A DNA stretch of 64,000 bases from an uncultured Sedimentitalea sp. Lineage in GTDB: Bacteria > Pseudomonadota > Alphaproteobacteria > Rhodobacterales > Rhodobacteraceae. The notes beneath the pieces were generated by a model, which saw only the letters and a list, made by a program, of their open reading frames with translations, was not told the DNA's origin and made no database searches. Shown piece after piece: positions 54,552 to 63,510 of the stretch. The stretch lies in NCBI GenBank assembly GCA_947504115.1, contig CANNGH010000009.1, positions 1 to 64,000 on the forward strand, in the 5' to 3' direction. Within the stretch, counting starts at the first letter, position 1; every line of letters starts with the position of its first letter. A program made the position numbers and the translations under genes.

Positions 54552-55856
54552 TCATCGCGTGTGGCGAAACCGGATGGCACGCCCCGCCGGTTCGATTGCG
54601 GCGATGCGCGCCCCGGCCACATTGCGCCCCCGGTCGCGCCGGCGCCGCGACAGCATCGCCGGCGTCACCAGGATCGTGCCGGCGGGCGTGCGCCGGAACC
54701 AGCGCGCGTCCTCGGCGGGGTCTTCGCCGATCACCGTGCCGGGGTCGATCAGCGCGCCCGAGGCCACGATGCAGTTGCGCAGGCGGCTGCCCGCCCCGAC
54801 CACGCTGCCCTGCATCAGCACCGATCCACGCAGATGCGCGGCGTTGCCGATCACGCTGTGCGAGGCGATGAAGGAGTGCGCGGCGTCGCGCGGTTCCAGC
54901 TCGCCCGTCAGCGTCTCGCTGGCCAGCGCGGCCACGCCGCCCAGAGCGGCCGGAAGCACCGGCCAGGACCGGTCCGCGCGCAGCACCTCGCGGCGCGAGC
55001 GCACCAGATCCAGATGCGCCTCGCGATAGGCGTCCAGCGTGCCGACATCGCGCCAATACGCCTCGGACCCCGGAACCGGATTTTCCAGACGATGCACCGC
55101 CGCACCGCCCGCGGCGACGAAACCCGGCACCAGATCGAACCCGAAATCGTGGCGTGACTGATCATCGTTCATGTCGCTGATCAGCGCCGCGCGCAGGGCC
55201 TTCCAGCGGAAGATGTAGATGCCCATGCTGGCAAAGGATCGGGCGGGATCGTCGCGCATCGCCGGGGGATCGGCGGGCTTTTCCAGAAAGTCGGTGATCC
55301 GCCCGTTCGCATCGGCGGCGATGATGCCGAACGCGCTGGCCTTGGCGCGGGGCACGGCGGCGGCGGCGATGGTCAGGTCGGCGCCTATGGCCTGGTGGGT
55401 CTTCAGCATGTCGCCGTAATTCATGCGATAGACATGATCGGCGGCAAGGATCAGGACGTTTTCGGGCGACAGCGCGTCGATGCGCGCGATATTGGCCGCC
55501 ACCGCCGCCGCCGTCCCGGCATAACCGTCGGCGGAATTGGTCACGACCGGGCCATAGCGCACGTCGATGGCGCCGCCCTGCCCTTCGAAGATCGGGTTCC
55601 AGAACCCGGCCAGCCGCCGGTGCAGGGTTTCGGGGCGGTATTGCGTCGCGGCCAGGATGTGCCGGACCCCGGAATTATGCGCATTGCCCAGGGCGAAATC
55701 CACGATCCGTGCGTGATCCCCGAACCGGATCGCGGGTTTGCAGTCGTTTTTGGTCATTTCATAAAGCCGGCTGCCCTGCCCTCCGGCCAGAAGAATGGCC
55801 GGACAATCGGCCATGACCTGTTGGTTCGCCCGAAAGGCGTTCGCGGAATGATGCAT
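54552..55856 (-). CDS. glgC: Glucose-1-phosphate adenylyltransferase, divergent paralogue
   Basis: The product has 434 residues from the ATG at 55856 (MHHSANAFRANQQ) behind GGGGGAAA. It has the catalytic Asp in LAADHVYRMNYGD, EKPADPP with the substrate Lys, and PVPGSEAYWRDVGTLDAY. The family normally converts glucose-1-phosphate and ATP to ADP-glucose for glycogen. Here the nucleotide loop reads GGQGSRL instead of GGRGSRL (Q27), the effector-region FGGK reads FGDH, and YRGTADAV reads YAGTAAAV, so substrate or allosteric behaviour may differ. A more canonical copy may exist elsewhere. Confidence 0.85.
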   Translation of the reverse strand: MHHSANAFRANQQVMADCPAILLAGGQGSRLYEMTKNDCKPAIRFGDHARIVDFALGNAHNSGVRHILAATQYRPETLHRRLAGFWNPIFEGQGGAIDVRYGPVVTNSADGYAGTAAAVAANIARIDALSPENVLILAADHVYRMNYGDMLKTHQAIGADLTIAAAAVPRAKASAFGIIAADANGRITDFLEKPADPPAMRDDPARSFASMGIYIFRWKALRAALISDMNDDQSRHDFGFDLVPGFVAAGGAAVHRLENPVPGSEAYWRDVGTLDAYREAHLDLVRSRREVLRADRSWPVLPAALGGVAALASETLTGELEPRDAAHSFIASHSVIGNAAHLRGSVLMQGSVVGAGSRLRNCIVASGALIDPGTVIGEDPAEDARWFRRTPAGTILVTPAMLSRRRRDRGRNVAGARIAAIEPAGRAIRFRHTR

Positions 55857-55992
55857 GATAATTTCCCCCTGAACCGGCCTGCCGTCAGGCATACCATCCA
55901 TGTGCAAAAGCAACGTTCCGTGGCGTCAACCGGTTCCGGAAAATGGTTAATTTATTTGCCGGTTCCGAGGGCATCGGGCGGCGTCCGCGCGC

Positions 55993-58323
55993 TTACAGAA
56001 TTGCGAACAGCGCGACGGCACCGCTGGACAGGCTGTCCGCCTCCGCGCCCTCGGGCGGCCAGATCCGGGTTTCGCCGCTGCCTGCGCGCCGTGCCTCCGG
56101 CGCCAGCGGCGCACCCCGCGAGACCGATGCGCGCACGCCGTGCCCGTCCGGGCCCCGCCGGAACGCCAATGCGCCGGGCGGGGCGTCCAGCGGCGTGTAA
56201 CCGCCATCGGCGAACACCGCAGGATGATCGCGGCGCAGGGTCAGAACGGCGCGTGTCAGACCCAGCTTTTCGCGATCGAACGGCGCCAGCGTGGCGGCAT
56301 CGTCCAGCGCGGTTTCCAGCCGGTCGAAATCGACCGCTTCGCGGTTGTCGGGGTCCGTCAGGCGATAATTGCCGATCTCGCAGCCCTGATAGATGTCGGG
56401 TATCCCCGGCAGCGTCAGTTTCAGCGCAAGCTGCGCCAATGAAAGCCGTTCGGCGGTGTGGGCGGCCCCGGCGGTTTCGTCGGGCAGCGTGGCAAAGGCG
56501 CGGGCCAGCGCGCGCGCATAAGACAGCGCAGCTTCCTCGTAAGCCTCGTCCGGATCCTGCCATGTGGTGCCTTCCTTGGCCTCGCGCATCGCCTTGGTGG
56601 CGTGGTCGCACAGCCGGTCGGCCAGATCGTCCGCCGCCCCGCCGCCGGGATGCATCGCCCAGAGCGATTGCACCAGATACCAGCGCAGGTTGGGATCGAC
56701 CGCTTCCGCGCCCACGATGCCGTTGGCCCGGTCGATCAGCGCCTCCATCGCGCCCGCGTGGTGGGTCAGGGCCGCAATGCGCATCCGCGCGTCTTCGGAC
56801 CGCTTGGTGTCATGGCTCGATGTCAGGCTGAGACCGTGGGGCATGGCGCGCGCCCGGTCCTGCATCCGGCGGTGGAAGGTGGTGGCGTCTATGGCGGGCA
56901 GGTCCGGCTCCGCGCCGACCTCGTTCGCCGAGAGCAGGCGGTTATAGCGATAAAACGCCGTGTCCTCCTGCCCCTTGGCCATGACCGCGCCCGCCACCTG
57001 CTGAAACCGCAGGCGCAGCGCGTCGTTCGCGCCGTCAGGATCAAGCAGCGCGCGGCGCAGGACATCCAGCGGCCGGCGGTCGGGCAGCCCGGTCGCGGCC
57101 GCGTCGGCGGCGTCAGCCAGCGCGGCGATGTCGTCGGCGCTGGCGGTCGTGCCGTCCAGATAGGTGCGATACCGGCCCAGATGCGCGATCAGCGACAGGA
57201 TCGCCTGCCGCCATGTCTCGGGGCCGTATTCGCGCGCCACCGGGTCACGCGCCACGACCGTCTCCACCAGCCCCTGCAAACGCCACAATTCGGCGGCCAG
57301 TTCGGTTTCCAGCATCCGGCGTTTGGCCGCGATGACGATGTCGCCGAACGCCGCCTGCCGCCCGGTTTCGCCGCGATAGAGCGCATCCAGCCGCCCCGCG
57401 CCGTCGCCATCGCTCAGCACCTGCCCGATATCGCGGGCCAGCACATAGCCGGTGGTGCCCGTCACCGGCCAGTCGGGCAGGCTTTCTCCCGGTGCGAGAA
57501 TCTTTTCCAGCCAGACGGGCGTTTCGGGCAGCCGCGCATGCAGGCGGCGCAGATAGGCGGCGGGATCGGCCAGCCCGTCGATATGGTCGATGCGCAATCC
57601 CGTCACCGCGCCCGACTCCACCAGATCGAAGATCAGGCGATGCGCGTCCTCGAACACCGCGTCATCCTCGACCCGCAGGCCGATCAGGCCGGTGATGTTG
57701 AAGAAGCGGCGATGGGTGATCGCGTCACGCTCGCTGCGCCAGTGGCACAGGCGCCAGAACTGGCGGTCGTGCAGATCGCGGATCGCGGCGCGCTCGTTCA
57801 GGGGGGCGTCGGGCATCGTTGCGGGGTCGAGCGGCACGCGCAAGGGGCCATGCACCAGAACCGGGCCGTCCGCGTCGCTTTCGACGGTGAAAGCGCCCTC
57901 GTCCAGCAGCTCCTCGAACGGCGCCTGCAGCATCGGCAGCGCCAGTCGCCGGTCGGGCAGGATGTCGAAATGGCGGATATAGCGGCTGTCGCGGCCATGG
58001 GCCAGCACGTCGCGCAGCCACGGGTTGTCCAGCGTGAAGGCGACATGGTTGGGCACGATGTCCAGAATGACCCCCATGCCCTGCGCCCGCGCCGCATCCG
58101 CCAGCCGGTCGAACCCGTCGCGCCCGCCCAGATCGGAATCGATCCGCGTGGGGTCGATCACGTCATAGCCATGGGTCGAGCCGGGCTGGGCGGCAAAGAT
58201 AGGCGAGAGATACAGATCGCCGATCCCCAGCCGCGCCAGATAGGGCAGCAGCCGTGTGGCGGCGGCAAAGTCCATCCCGTTGCGCAATTGCAGGCGATAG
58301 CAGGAGGATGGCAGGCGCGGCAT
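55993..58323 (-). CDS. treY: Maltooligosyl trehalose synthase
   Basis: TreY isomerises the reducing end of maltooligosaccharides to an alpha,alpha-trehalose unit. The 776 residues start MPRLPSSCYRLQLR and have the GH13 segments LGIGDLYLSPIF, DIVPNHVAF, TGLRIDHIDGLADPAAYL and SLTSSHDTKRSED. The length is normal. TreZ, encoded 3.4 kb away on the same strand, then releases trehalose. It lies 192 bp from divergent glgA and 136 bp before glgC. Confidence 0.96.
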   Translation of the reverse strand: MPRLPSSCYRLQLRNGMDFAAATRLLPYLARLGIGDLYLSPIFAAQPGSTHGYDVIDPTRIDSDLGGRDGFDRLADAARAQGMGVILDIVPNHVAFTLDNPWLRDVLAHGRDSRYIRHFDILPDRRLALPMLQAPFEELLDEGAFTVESDADGPVLVHGPLRVPLDPATMPDAPLNERAAIRDLHDRQFWRLCHWRSERDAITHRRFFNITGLIGLRVEDDAVFEDAHRLIFDLVESGAVTGLRIDHIDGLADPAAYLRRLHARLPETPVWLEKILAPGESLPDWPVTGTTGYVLARDIGQVLSDGDGAGRLDALYRGETGRQAAFGDIVIAAKRRMLETELAAELWRLQGLVETVVARDPVAREYGPETWRQAILSLIAHLGRYRTYLDGTTASADDIAALADAADAAATGLPDRRPLDVLRRALLDPDGANDALRLRFQQVAGAVMAKGQEDTAFYRYNRLLSANEVGAEPDLPAIDATTFHRRMQDRARAMPHGLSLTSSHDTKRSEDARMRIAALTHHAGAMEALIDRANGIVGAEAVDPNLRWYLVQSLWAMHPGGGAADDLADRLCDHATKAMREAKEGTTWQDPDEAYEEAALSYARALARAFATLPDETAGAAHTAERLSLAQLALKLTLPGIPDIYQGCEIGNYRLTDPDNREAVDFDRLETALDDAATLAPFDREKLGLTRAVLTLRRDHPAVFADGGYTPLDAPPGALAFRRGPDGHGVRASVSRGAPLAPEARRAGSGETRIWPPEGAEADSLSSGAVALFAIL

Positions 58324-58515
58324 TGTCGCTCTCCGGTGGTGCGGAACGGCCCGAGGCCGGTAACCATGTCATCGGCGCAACGTGCCGGATGACAGCCGGG
58401 TTCCCGTGGCCCGACACAAGCGCTGCGCCGCCTTGCGGCATTGCCGCGCGGCGGGCCGGAACCTGCCGACGCTCTGGGCAGTTGGTCTTTCAGAAATCGC
58501 TCAGGGGGATACGCG

Positions 58516-59985
58516 GTGAAGGTTCTGTCTGTTGCCTCCGAGATGTATCCGCTCATCAAGACCGGCGGGCTGGCCGACGTGACCGGCGCGCTGCCGCATG
58601 CGCTGCAGCGGCAGGGGGTGGACATGCGGGTGCTGCTGCCCGGCTATCCCGAAGTGCTGGAAACGGTCGAGCGGTGCGGCAAGGCGCGCGCCATGGATCT
58701 GCCGCTGGGCGCGGCGCAGGTGGAGCGGTGCAACGTCGATGGCGTCACCGTCTGGGTGCTGGATGCGCCCGACCTCTATGACCGGCCCGGCGGTCCCTAT
58801 CTCGATCCCGAAGGCCGGGACCATCCCGACAACTGGAAACGCTTTGCCCTGCTGGCGCAGGCGGGCGCGCGGCTGGCGCAGGAGGGCGGACAGGGCTGGC
58901 GGCCCGACGTGGTGCACGGGCATGACTGGCAGACGGGCCTTGTCGCCGCCTATCTGCGCGCCGCGGGCAGCGACATGCCGTGCGTGCACACGATCCACAA
59001 CATCGCGTTTTCCGGGCGATATCCGGCGGCGATCTTTCCCAATCTCGGCCTGCCCGAGGGGTTTTTCGGCGTCGATGGCGTGGAATTCTACGGCGATGTC
59101 AGCTTTCTCAAGGCGGGGCTGGTCTTTGCCGATGCGATCACCACCGTCAGCCCCACCTATGCCGAGGAACTGACCCGGCCCGATTTCGGGCACGGGTTCG
59201 ACGGGCTGCTGCGGGCGCGGGCGCAGGACTTCACCGGCATCCTGAACGGCATCGACACGCGCGAATGGAACCCCGAAACCGACCCGCTGCTGGAGCGGCA
59301 ATATACCGTGCGCAGCCTCGGGCGGCGGCGCGTCAACCGGCGCTCGCTCTATACCGCGTTCGCGCTGGAGGATGACCGCCCGCTGGTCTCGGTGGTCAGC
59401 CGCCTGACCCACCAGAAGGGCATCGACATGGTGTTCGAGGCCGCCGACGAGATCGTCGCGCATGGCTTCAACCTGATCGTGCTGGGCACCGGCGAGCAGG
59501 AATACGAGGGTCTGGGACTGGCCGCCGCGGGCCGTCATTCCGGGCGCATCGGCGTTCATATCGGCTATGACGAGGCGCTGGCCCACCGGATACAGGCGGG
59601 CACCGACGCGCTGCTGGTGCCCTCGCGGTTCGAACCCTGCGGGCTGACCCAGCTTTGCGCGCTGCGCTATGGCGCACTGCCGGTGGTCGCGCCGACCGGG
59701 GGGCTGGTGGATTCGGTGATCGACGCGACCCCGGCGGCGATGGCACGGGGGGTGGCGACGGGCATTCACCTGCGCGAAACCTCGCCCGCCGGGATCGTCG
59801 CGGCGCTGGACCGGCTGATGGCGATCCTGAACGACCGCCCCTGCCAGCTTCAGATGAAGCGCAACGCGATGAATACCGACGTGTCGTGGGAGACCAGCGC
59901 GGCACGCTACGCCGCGCTATACGCCGCGCTTACCGGAAACGGGGACGCGCCTGCGACAGCAGACCGGCGACCTTCTGAAAGGTGA
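58516..59985 (+). CDS. glgA: Glycogen synthase (GTG start)
   Basis: This 489-residue GT5 enzyme adds glucose from ADP-glucose to glycogen. The ADP-glucose loop KTGGLADV is at residues 15-22, with HIHNIAFSGRYP-type and RFEPCGLTQLCALRYG segments toward the C-terminus. I chose GTG at 58516 behind AGGGGGA. It is the only plus-strand gene in the glycogen/trehalose cluster, and its last 56 bp overlap the 3' end of malQ on the other strand. That could produce antisense effects. Confidence 0.95.
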   Translation: MKVLSVASEMYPLIKTGGLADVTGALPHALQRQGVDMRVLLPGYPEVLETVERCGKARAMDLPLGAAQVERCNVDGVTVWVLDAPDLYDRPGGPYLDPEGRDHPDNWKRFALLAQAGARLAQEGGQGWRPDVVHGHDWQTGLVAAYLRAAGSDMPCVHTIHNIAFSGRYPAAIFPNLGLPEGFFGVDGVEFYGDVSFLKAGLVFADAITTVSPTYAEELTRPDFGHGFDGLLRARAQDFTGILNGIDTREWNPETDPLLERQYTVRSLGRRRVNRRSLYTAFALEDDRPLVSVVSRLTHQKGIDMVFEAADEIVAHGFNLIVLGTGEQEYEGLGLAAAGRHSGRIGVHIGYDEALAHRIQAGTDALLVPSRFEPCGLTQLCALRYGALPVVAPTGGLVDSVIDATPAAMARGVATGIHLRETSPAGIVAALDRLMAILNDRPCQLQMKRNAMNTDVSWETSAARYAALYAALTGNGDAPATADRRPSER

Positions 59986-61747
59986 CGTTGGCGCGCAGAT
60001 CCTCGATCGCGGTGGGGCTGCGCAATTGCCAGTTGGGATACTCCTCTTCCGAGGTGCCGGGAATGTTGGTGGCCGCCTGCGGCCCGACCAGATCCGCCAG
60101 TCGCGCCACCGCCAGCAGCGAAGGCGTGCGGGCCATGAACAGATGCGCCGCGCACAGGATCTCCGGCGGCAGGTCGGCGCCGTTTGCGGGGGCGTGGTCC
60201 AGAACGCCCGCCTTTTGCAGCGCGGCGACCAGATCGGTGCGCTCGCGCTGCCGGTCCTCGCGATGCCCGGCCGAGGTTTCGGGATCGACCAGACCGAACC
60301 GTTCGCGCTGCGCGATGTCGTGGCCCTGCCACCAATCGGCCAGCGTCGGCAGATCATGGGTCGAAAGACAGGCCAGCGCGGATTCGGGATAGCGGCGCGG
60401 CGGCAGGAAGCCCCGCTCCGTCTGCTCGAAATAGAGCAGCCGGTAGGACAGGACGCGCGCCTGCGCCATCACCGCGCGAAAGCCGCGCGGGACCGAGCCG
60501 AGATCCTCGCCCACGATGATGGCGCGGGCCTTGTGCGATTCCTCGGCCAGCACGCGCAGCATGTCGCGCGTGGGATAGCGCAGATACCCGCCCTCGCGCG
60601 CGCTCACGCCGTCGGGGATCAGGAACAATTGCCACAGCCCCATGGCGTGATCGACGCGCAGCGCCCCGGCATGGGCCAACTGGGCGCGGATCATGGCGCG
60701 GAAGGGGGCGAAATCCTGCGCCTCCAGCGCCTCGGGCGAGGGCGCGGCAAGGCCCCAATCCTGCCCGCCGGTCTGGAACAGGTCGGGCGGCGCACCCACA
60801 CGCACGCCGCGCAGCATGGTCTGCCCGCTCCACGAGGACGAGCCGTCGGGCGCGGCCCCCACCGCCAGATCAAGGTAAAGCCCGATGCGCATGCCCGCCG
60901 CGCGCGCCGCCTTCTGCGCGCGCGCAAGCTGGCGGTCGGCGATCCATTGCAGCCAGATGTGAAAGGCGATGTCGTCGCCCTGACGTCCGGCGAACGCATC
61001 CACGGCGGCGGTTTGCGGGCTGCGGTATTCCTCGGGCCAGCCATGCCAGCCCGCCCCCTGCCCCGCGCGCACCCTGTCGCCCGACAGCGCCTCGAACAGG
61101 GCGTGGTGGTAAAGGGCGCTGCCGCGCTCCTGCACGAAATCGTCGTGATCGGCGCGGGCGGCATCGTCGGCAAAGGGCGCGCGGGCGAATATCTCGCGCA
61201 GCGCGGCGGCTTTCAGCGCGCCGACGCGGCAGTAATCCACCCGGTCGGTCTCCCGCGCCGCCGTCAGATCGGGCGGCGCACCCGCGCCCGGCACCTCGTC
61301 CACCGCGATGTAGAGCGGGTTCAGGAAGCTGCGATGCGACGGCGCGAACGGGCTGCACCGGTCGGGCGCGGCCAGAAACAGCGCGTGCAGCGGGTTGACG
61401 CCGAGGAAATCCGCGCCCGCCTGCCCGGCGATGCCCGCCAGATCGGCCAGATCGCGGAAATCGCCGATCCCCCAGTTGCGGCCCGAGCGCAGTTCGTAAA
61501 GCTGGCAGAACAGCCCCCAGGCGGGCGCGCCCTCCAGCCACTCGGGCACGAAACAGCGCGCCGCGCCCGCCGTCAGCGTCCGCTCGGGCGCGGGGGTATC
61601 GGGGGCCGCGCCATTCGGATCCACCCCGAGGGCGGCCAGCAAGGCCCGACGGCTGGCCGCAGGAACCCGCCGCCGCATGCCATGCGCATCGGTATAGCCG
61701 GGCGGGATGCCGTGCCAGCGCGCCAGACGGTCCGGCCGCCCGCTCAT
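59930..61747 (-). CDS. malQ: 4-alpha-glucanotransferase
   Basis: The product has 605 residues from the ATG at 61747 (MSGRPDRLARWHG), overlapping treZ by 4 bp. This GH77 enzyme has LYELRSGRNWGIGDF, the catalytic-region GALRVDHAMGL, VGEDLGSVP and CLSTHDLPTLADWW. It disproportionates maltodextrins, so it makes longer chains for TreY or glycogen. An extra N-terminal domain of about 80 residues matches the bacterial MalQ type. The 3' end overlaps glgA antiparallel. Confidence 0.94.
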   Translation of the reverse strand: MSGRPDRLARWHGIPPGYTDAHGMRRRVPAASRRALLAALGVDPNGAAPDTPAPERTLTAGAARCFVPEWLEGAPAWGLFCQLYELRSGRNWGIGDFRDLADLAGIAGQAGADFLGVNPLHALFLAAPDRCSPFAPSHRSFLNPLYIAVDEVPGAGAPPDLTAARETDRVDYCRVGALKAAALREIFARAPFADDAARADHDDFVQERGSALYHHALFEALSGDRVRAGQGAGWHGWPEEYRSPQTAAVDAFAGRQGDDIAFHIWLQWIADRQLARAQKAARAAGMRIGLYLDLAVGAAPDGSSSWSGQTMLRGVRVGAPPDLFQTGGQDWGLAAPSPEALEAQDFAPFRAMIRAQLAHAGALRVDHAMGLWQLFLIPDGVSAREGGYLRYPTRDMLRVLAEESHKARAIIVGEDLGSVPRGFRAVMAQARVLSYRLLYFEQTERGFLPPRRYPESALACLSTHDLPTLADWWQGHDIAQRERFGLVDPETSAGHREDRQRERTDLVAALQKAGVLDHAPANGADLPPEILCAAHLFMARTPSLLAVARLADLVGPQAATNIPGTSEEEYPNWQLRSPTAIEDLRANVTFQKVAGLLSQARPRFR

Positions 61748-63510
61748 GGTTTCGCCTTGGTGATGCGGACCTGCCAGGGCGCGAGGCTGTCGCTGTCCCG
61801 GTCCTCGCCCCAGATCACGCGGCCCGGTGCGGGGGGGACGGAATTGACCTCGCCTGAAAGGTTGGCGCGCAGGTGCAGATTTGCACCGTTCAGCTGCCAA
61901 TCCACCGCCACGACCTCGGGGGCGCTTTGCACGATGTGGCCGCTATTGCCGCCGACGCCCGCCAGATGCGGCACGATCTCTCGCGCGCGCAGGTCCAGCA
62001 GCTTGCGCGTTTGCGCAAGCCGCATGGCCCCCGCGCCGTCGCGTTCCGTCCAGTCCAGCCGCGAGGCGGCGAAGGTCTCCCAATCGTTGGGATCGGGGAT
62101 CGGGGCCGATTCCCGGCTGAACTCTCCGAAACCGGCGAATTCGCGCCGCCGGCCTTCGCGCACGGCATCGGCCAGATCGCCGTGGAAATCGGTGAAGAAC
62201 AGGAACGGGCGCGTCTCGCCGTATTCCTCGCCCATGAACAGCAGCGGGATATGCGGCGACAGCAGGAGGATCGCATGCAGCGCCTGCACGATGTTTTCAT
62301 CCGCCATGCGGTCGATCCGCTCGCCAAAGGCGCGGTTGCCGATCTGGTCGTGGTTCTGCAGGAAATCGATGAAGGCGACGGGCGGCAGATGCGCGCTGGG
62401 TTCGCCGCGCGGACGGCCCTTGAGTTGCGAGACCTCGCCCTGAAAGGCGAAGCCTTCGGCCAGCGCGCGGGCCAGATGGGATTGCGGCGCGTCGGCGAAA
62501 TCGCAGTAATAATCGTCGGTTTCGCCGGTGGCGGCGACATGGGCGGCATTGTGCCAGTCGTCGTTCCATTCCGCCGTGTAAAGCGGCACGCGGTCGCCCT
62601 CGCGGCCGTGCAGATGGGTGACGTTGCGGTTGTCCTCGGTCGTGAGGTGGGCGTCGGGAAAGGCGCGGCGCACCTCGCGGGCGAGTTCGATCAGGATCTC
62701 GGGGTCGCTTTCGTCGTCGTGAACGTGGTCGATGGCGTCCAGCCGCAGCCCGTCCAGCCGGAAGTCGCGCAGCCAGTAAAGCGCGTTGTCGATGAAGAAC
62801 CGCCGCACGGCCGGGCGCTCATAGGCGATGGCCCCGCCCCATGGGGTCTGGCGCTCGGGGTGGAAGAAATCGGGCGCGTAGAGGTTCAGGTAATTCCCCT
62901 CGGGGCCGAAATGGTTATAGACCACGTCCAGCAGCACCATCAGCCCCTGCCCGTGCGCCGCATCCACCAGCGCGCGCAGATCGTCGGGGCTGCCATAGGC
63001 GGGATGGACGGCATAGGGCAGCACGCCGTCATAGCCCCAGCCGCGATTGCCGGCGAACTGGGCGACCGGCATCAGCTCGATCGCGGTGATGCCCAGATCG
63101 GCAAGAGCTTCGAGACGGTCGATCACGTCGCGGAACGTGCCGCCTTCGGTGAAGGTGCCGACATGAAGCTCGTAGATCACCGCCTCGTGCCACGGGCGCC
63201 CCTGCCAGCGGTACTGCCAGTCATAAGCGCTTGGGTCGACCAGACGCGACGGGCCGTGCACATCGTCCACCTGCGCGCGCGCGGCGGGGTCGGGAACCGT
63301 GGTGCCGTCCTCCAGCAGATAGGCATAGGCATCGCCCGCGCGCGCGCCGGGGATCGTGGCGGTGAACCAGCCGTCGCTGTCGCGCTGCATCGCCACGTCG
63401 CGCCCGCCGGTCTGCACGCTGACCGCGCCTTGCGCAGGCGCCCAGAGGCCGAACCGCGCGCCGTCCTCGGTCAGGTGGCCGCCCCAGCGGGGGGTTGCGT
63501 CGCCGCTCAT
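61744..63510 (-). CDS. treZ: Maltooligosyl trehalose trehalohydrolase
   Basis: TreZ hydrolyses the bond next to the terminal trehalose of the TreY product, releasing trehalose. The 588 residues have an N-terminal beta-sandwich (RFGLWAPAQGAVSV), then a GH13 barrel with DVVYNHFGPEGNYL, GLRLDAIDHVHDD (nucleophile Asp), LTTEDNRN (acid/base Glu) and DFLQNHDQIGNRA. The length is normal. It overlaps malQ and glgX by 4 bp each, so trehalose and glycogen debranching are coexpressed. Confidence 0.96.
   Translation of the reverse strand: MSGDATPRWGGHLTEDGARFGLWAPAQGAVSVQTGGRDVAMQRDSDGWFTATIPGARAGDAYAYLLEDGTTVPDPAARAQVDDVHGPSRLVDPSAYDWQYRWQGRPWHEAVIYELHVGTFTEGGTFRDVIDRLEALADLGITAIELMPVAQFAGNRGWGYDGVLPYAVHPAYGSPDDLRALVDAAHGQGLMVLLDVVYNHFGPEGNYLNLYAPDFFHPERQTPWGGAIAYERPAVRRFFIDNALYWLRDFRLDGLRLDAIDHVHDDESDPEILIELAREVRRAFPDAHLTTEDNRNVTHLHGREGDRVPLYTAEWNDDWHNAAHVAATGETDDYYCDFADAPQSHLARALAEGFAFQGEVSQLKGRPRGEPSAHLPPVAFIDFLQNHDQIGNRAFGERIDRMADENIVQALHAILLLSPHIPLLFMGEEYGETRPFLFFTDFHGDLADAVREGRRREFAGFGEFSRESAPIPDPNDWETFAASRLDWTERDGAGAMRLAQTRKLLDLRAREIVPHLAGVGGNSGHIVQSAPEVVAVDWQLNGANLHLRANLSGEVNSVPPAPGRVIWGEDRDSDSLAPWQVRITKAKP

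Noticed and set aside
56458-58392. A 644-codon plus-strand frame
   Set aside because: It is antisense to treY, which is complete and has catalytic motifs.
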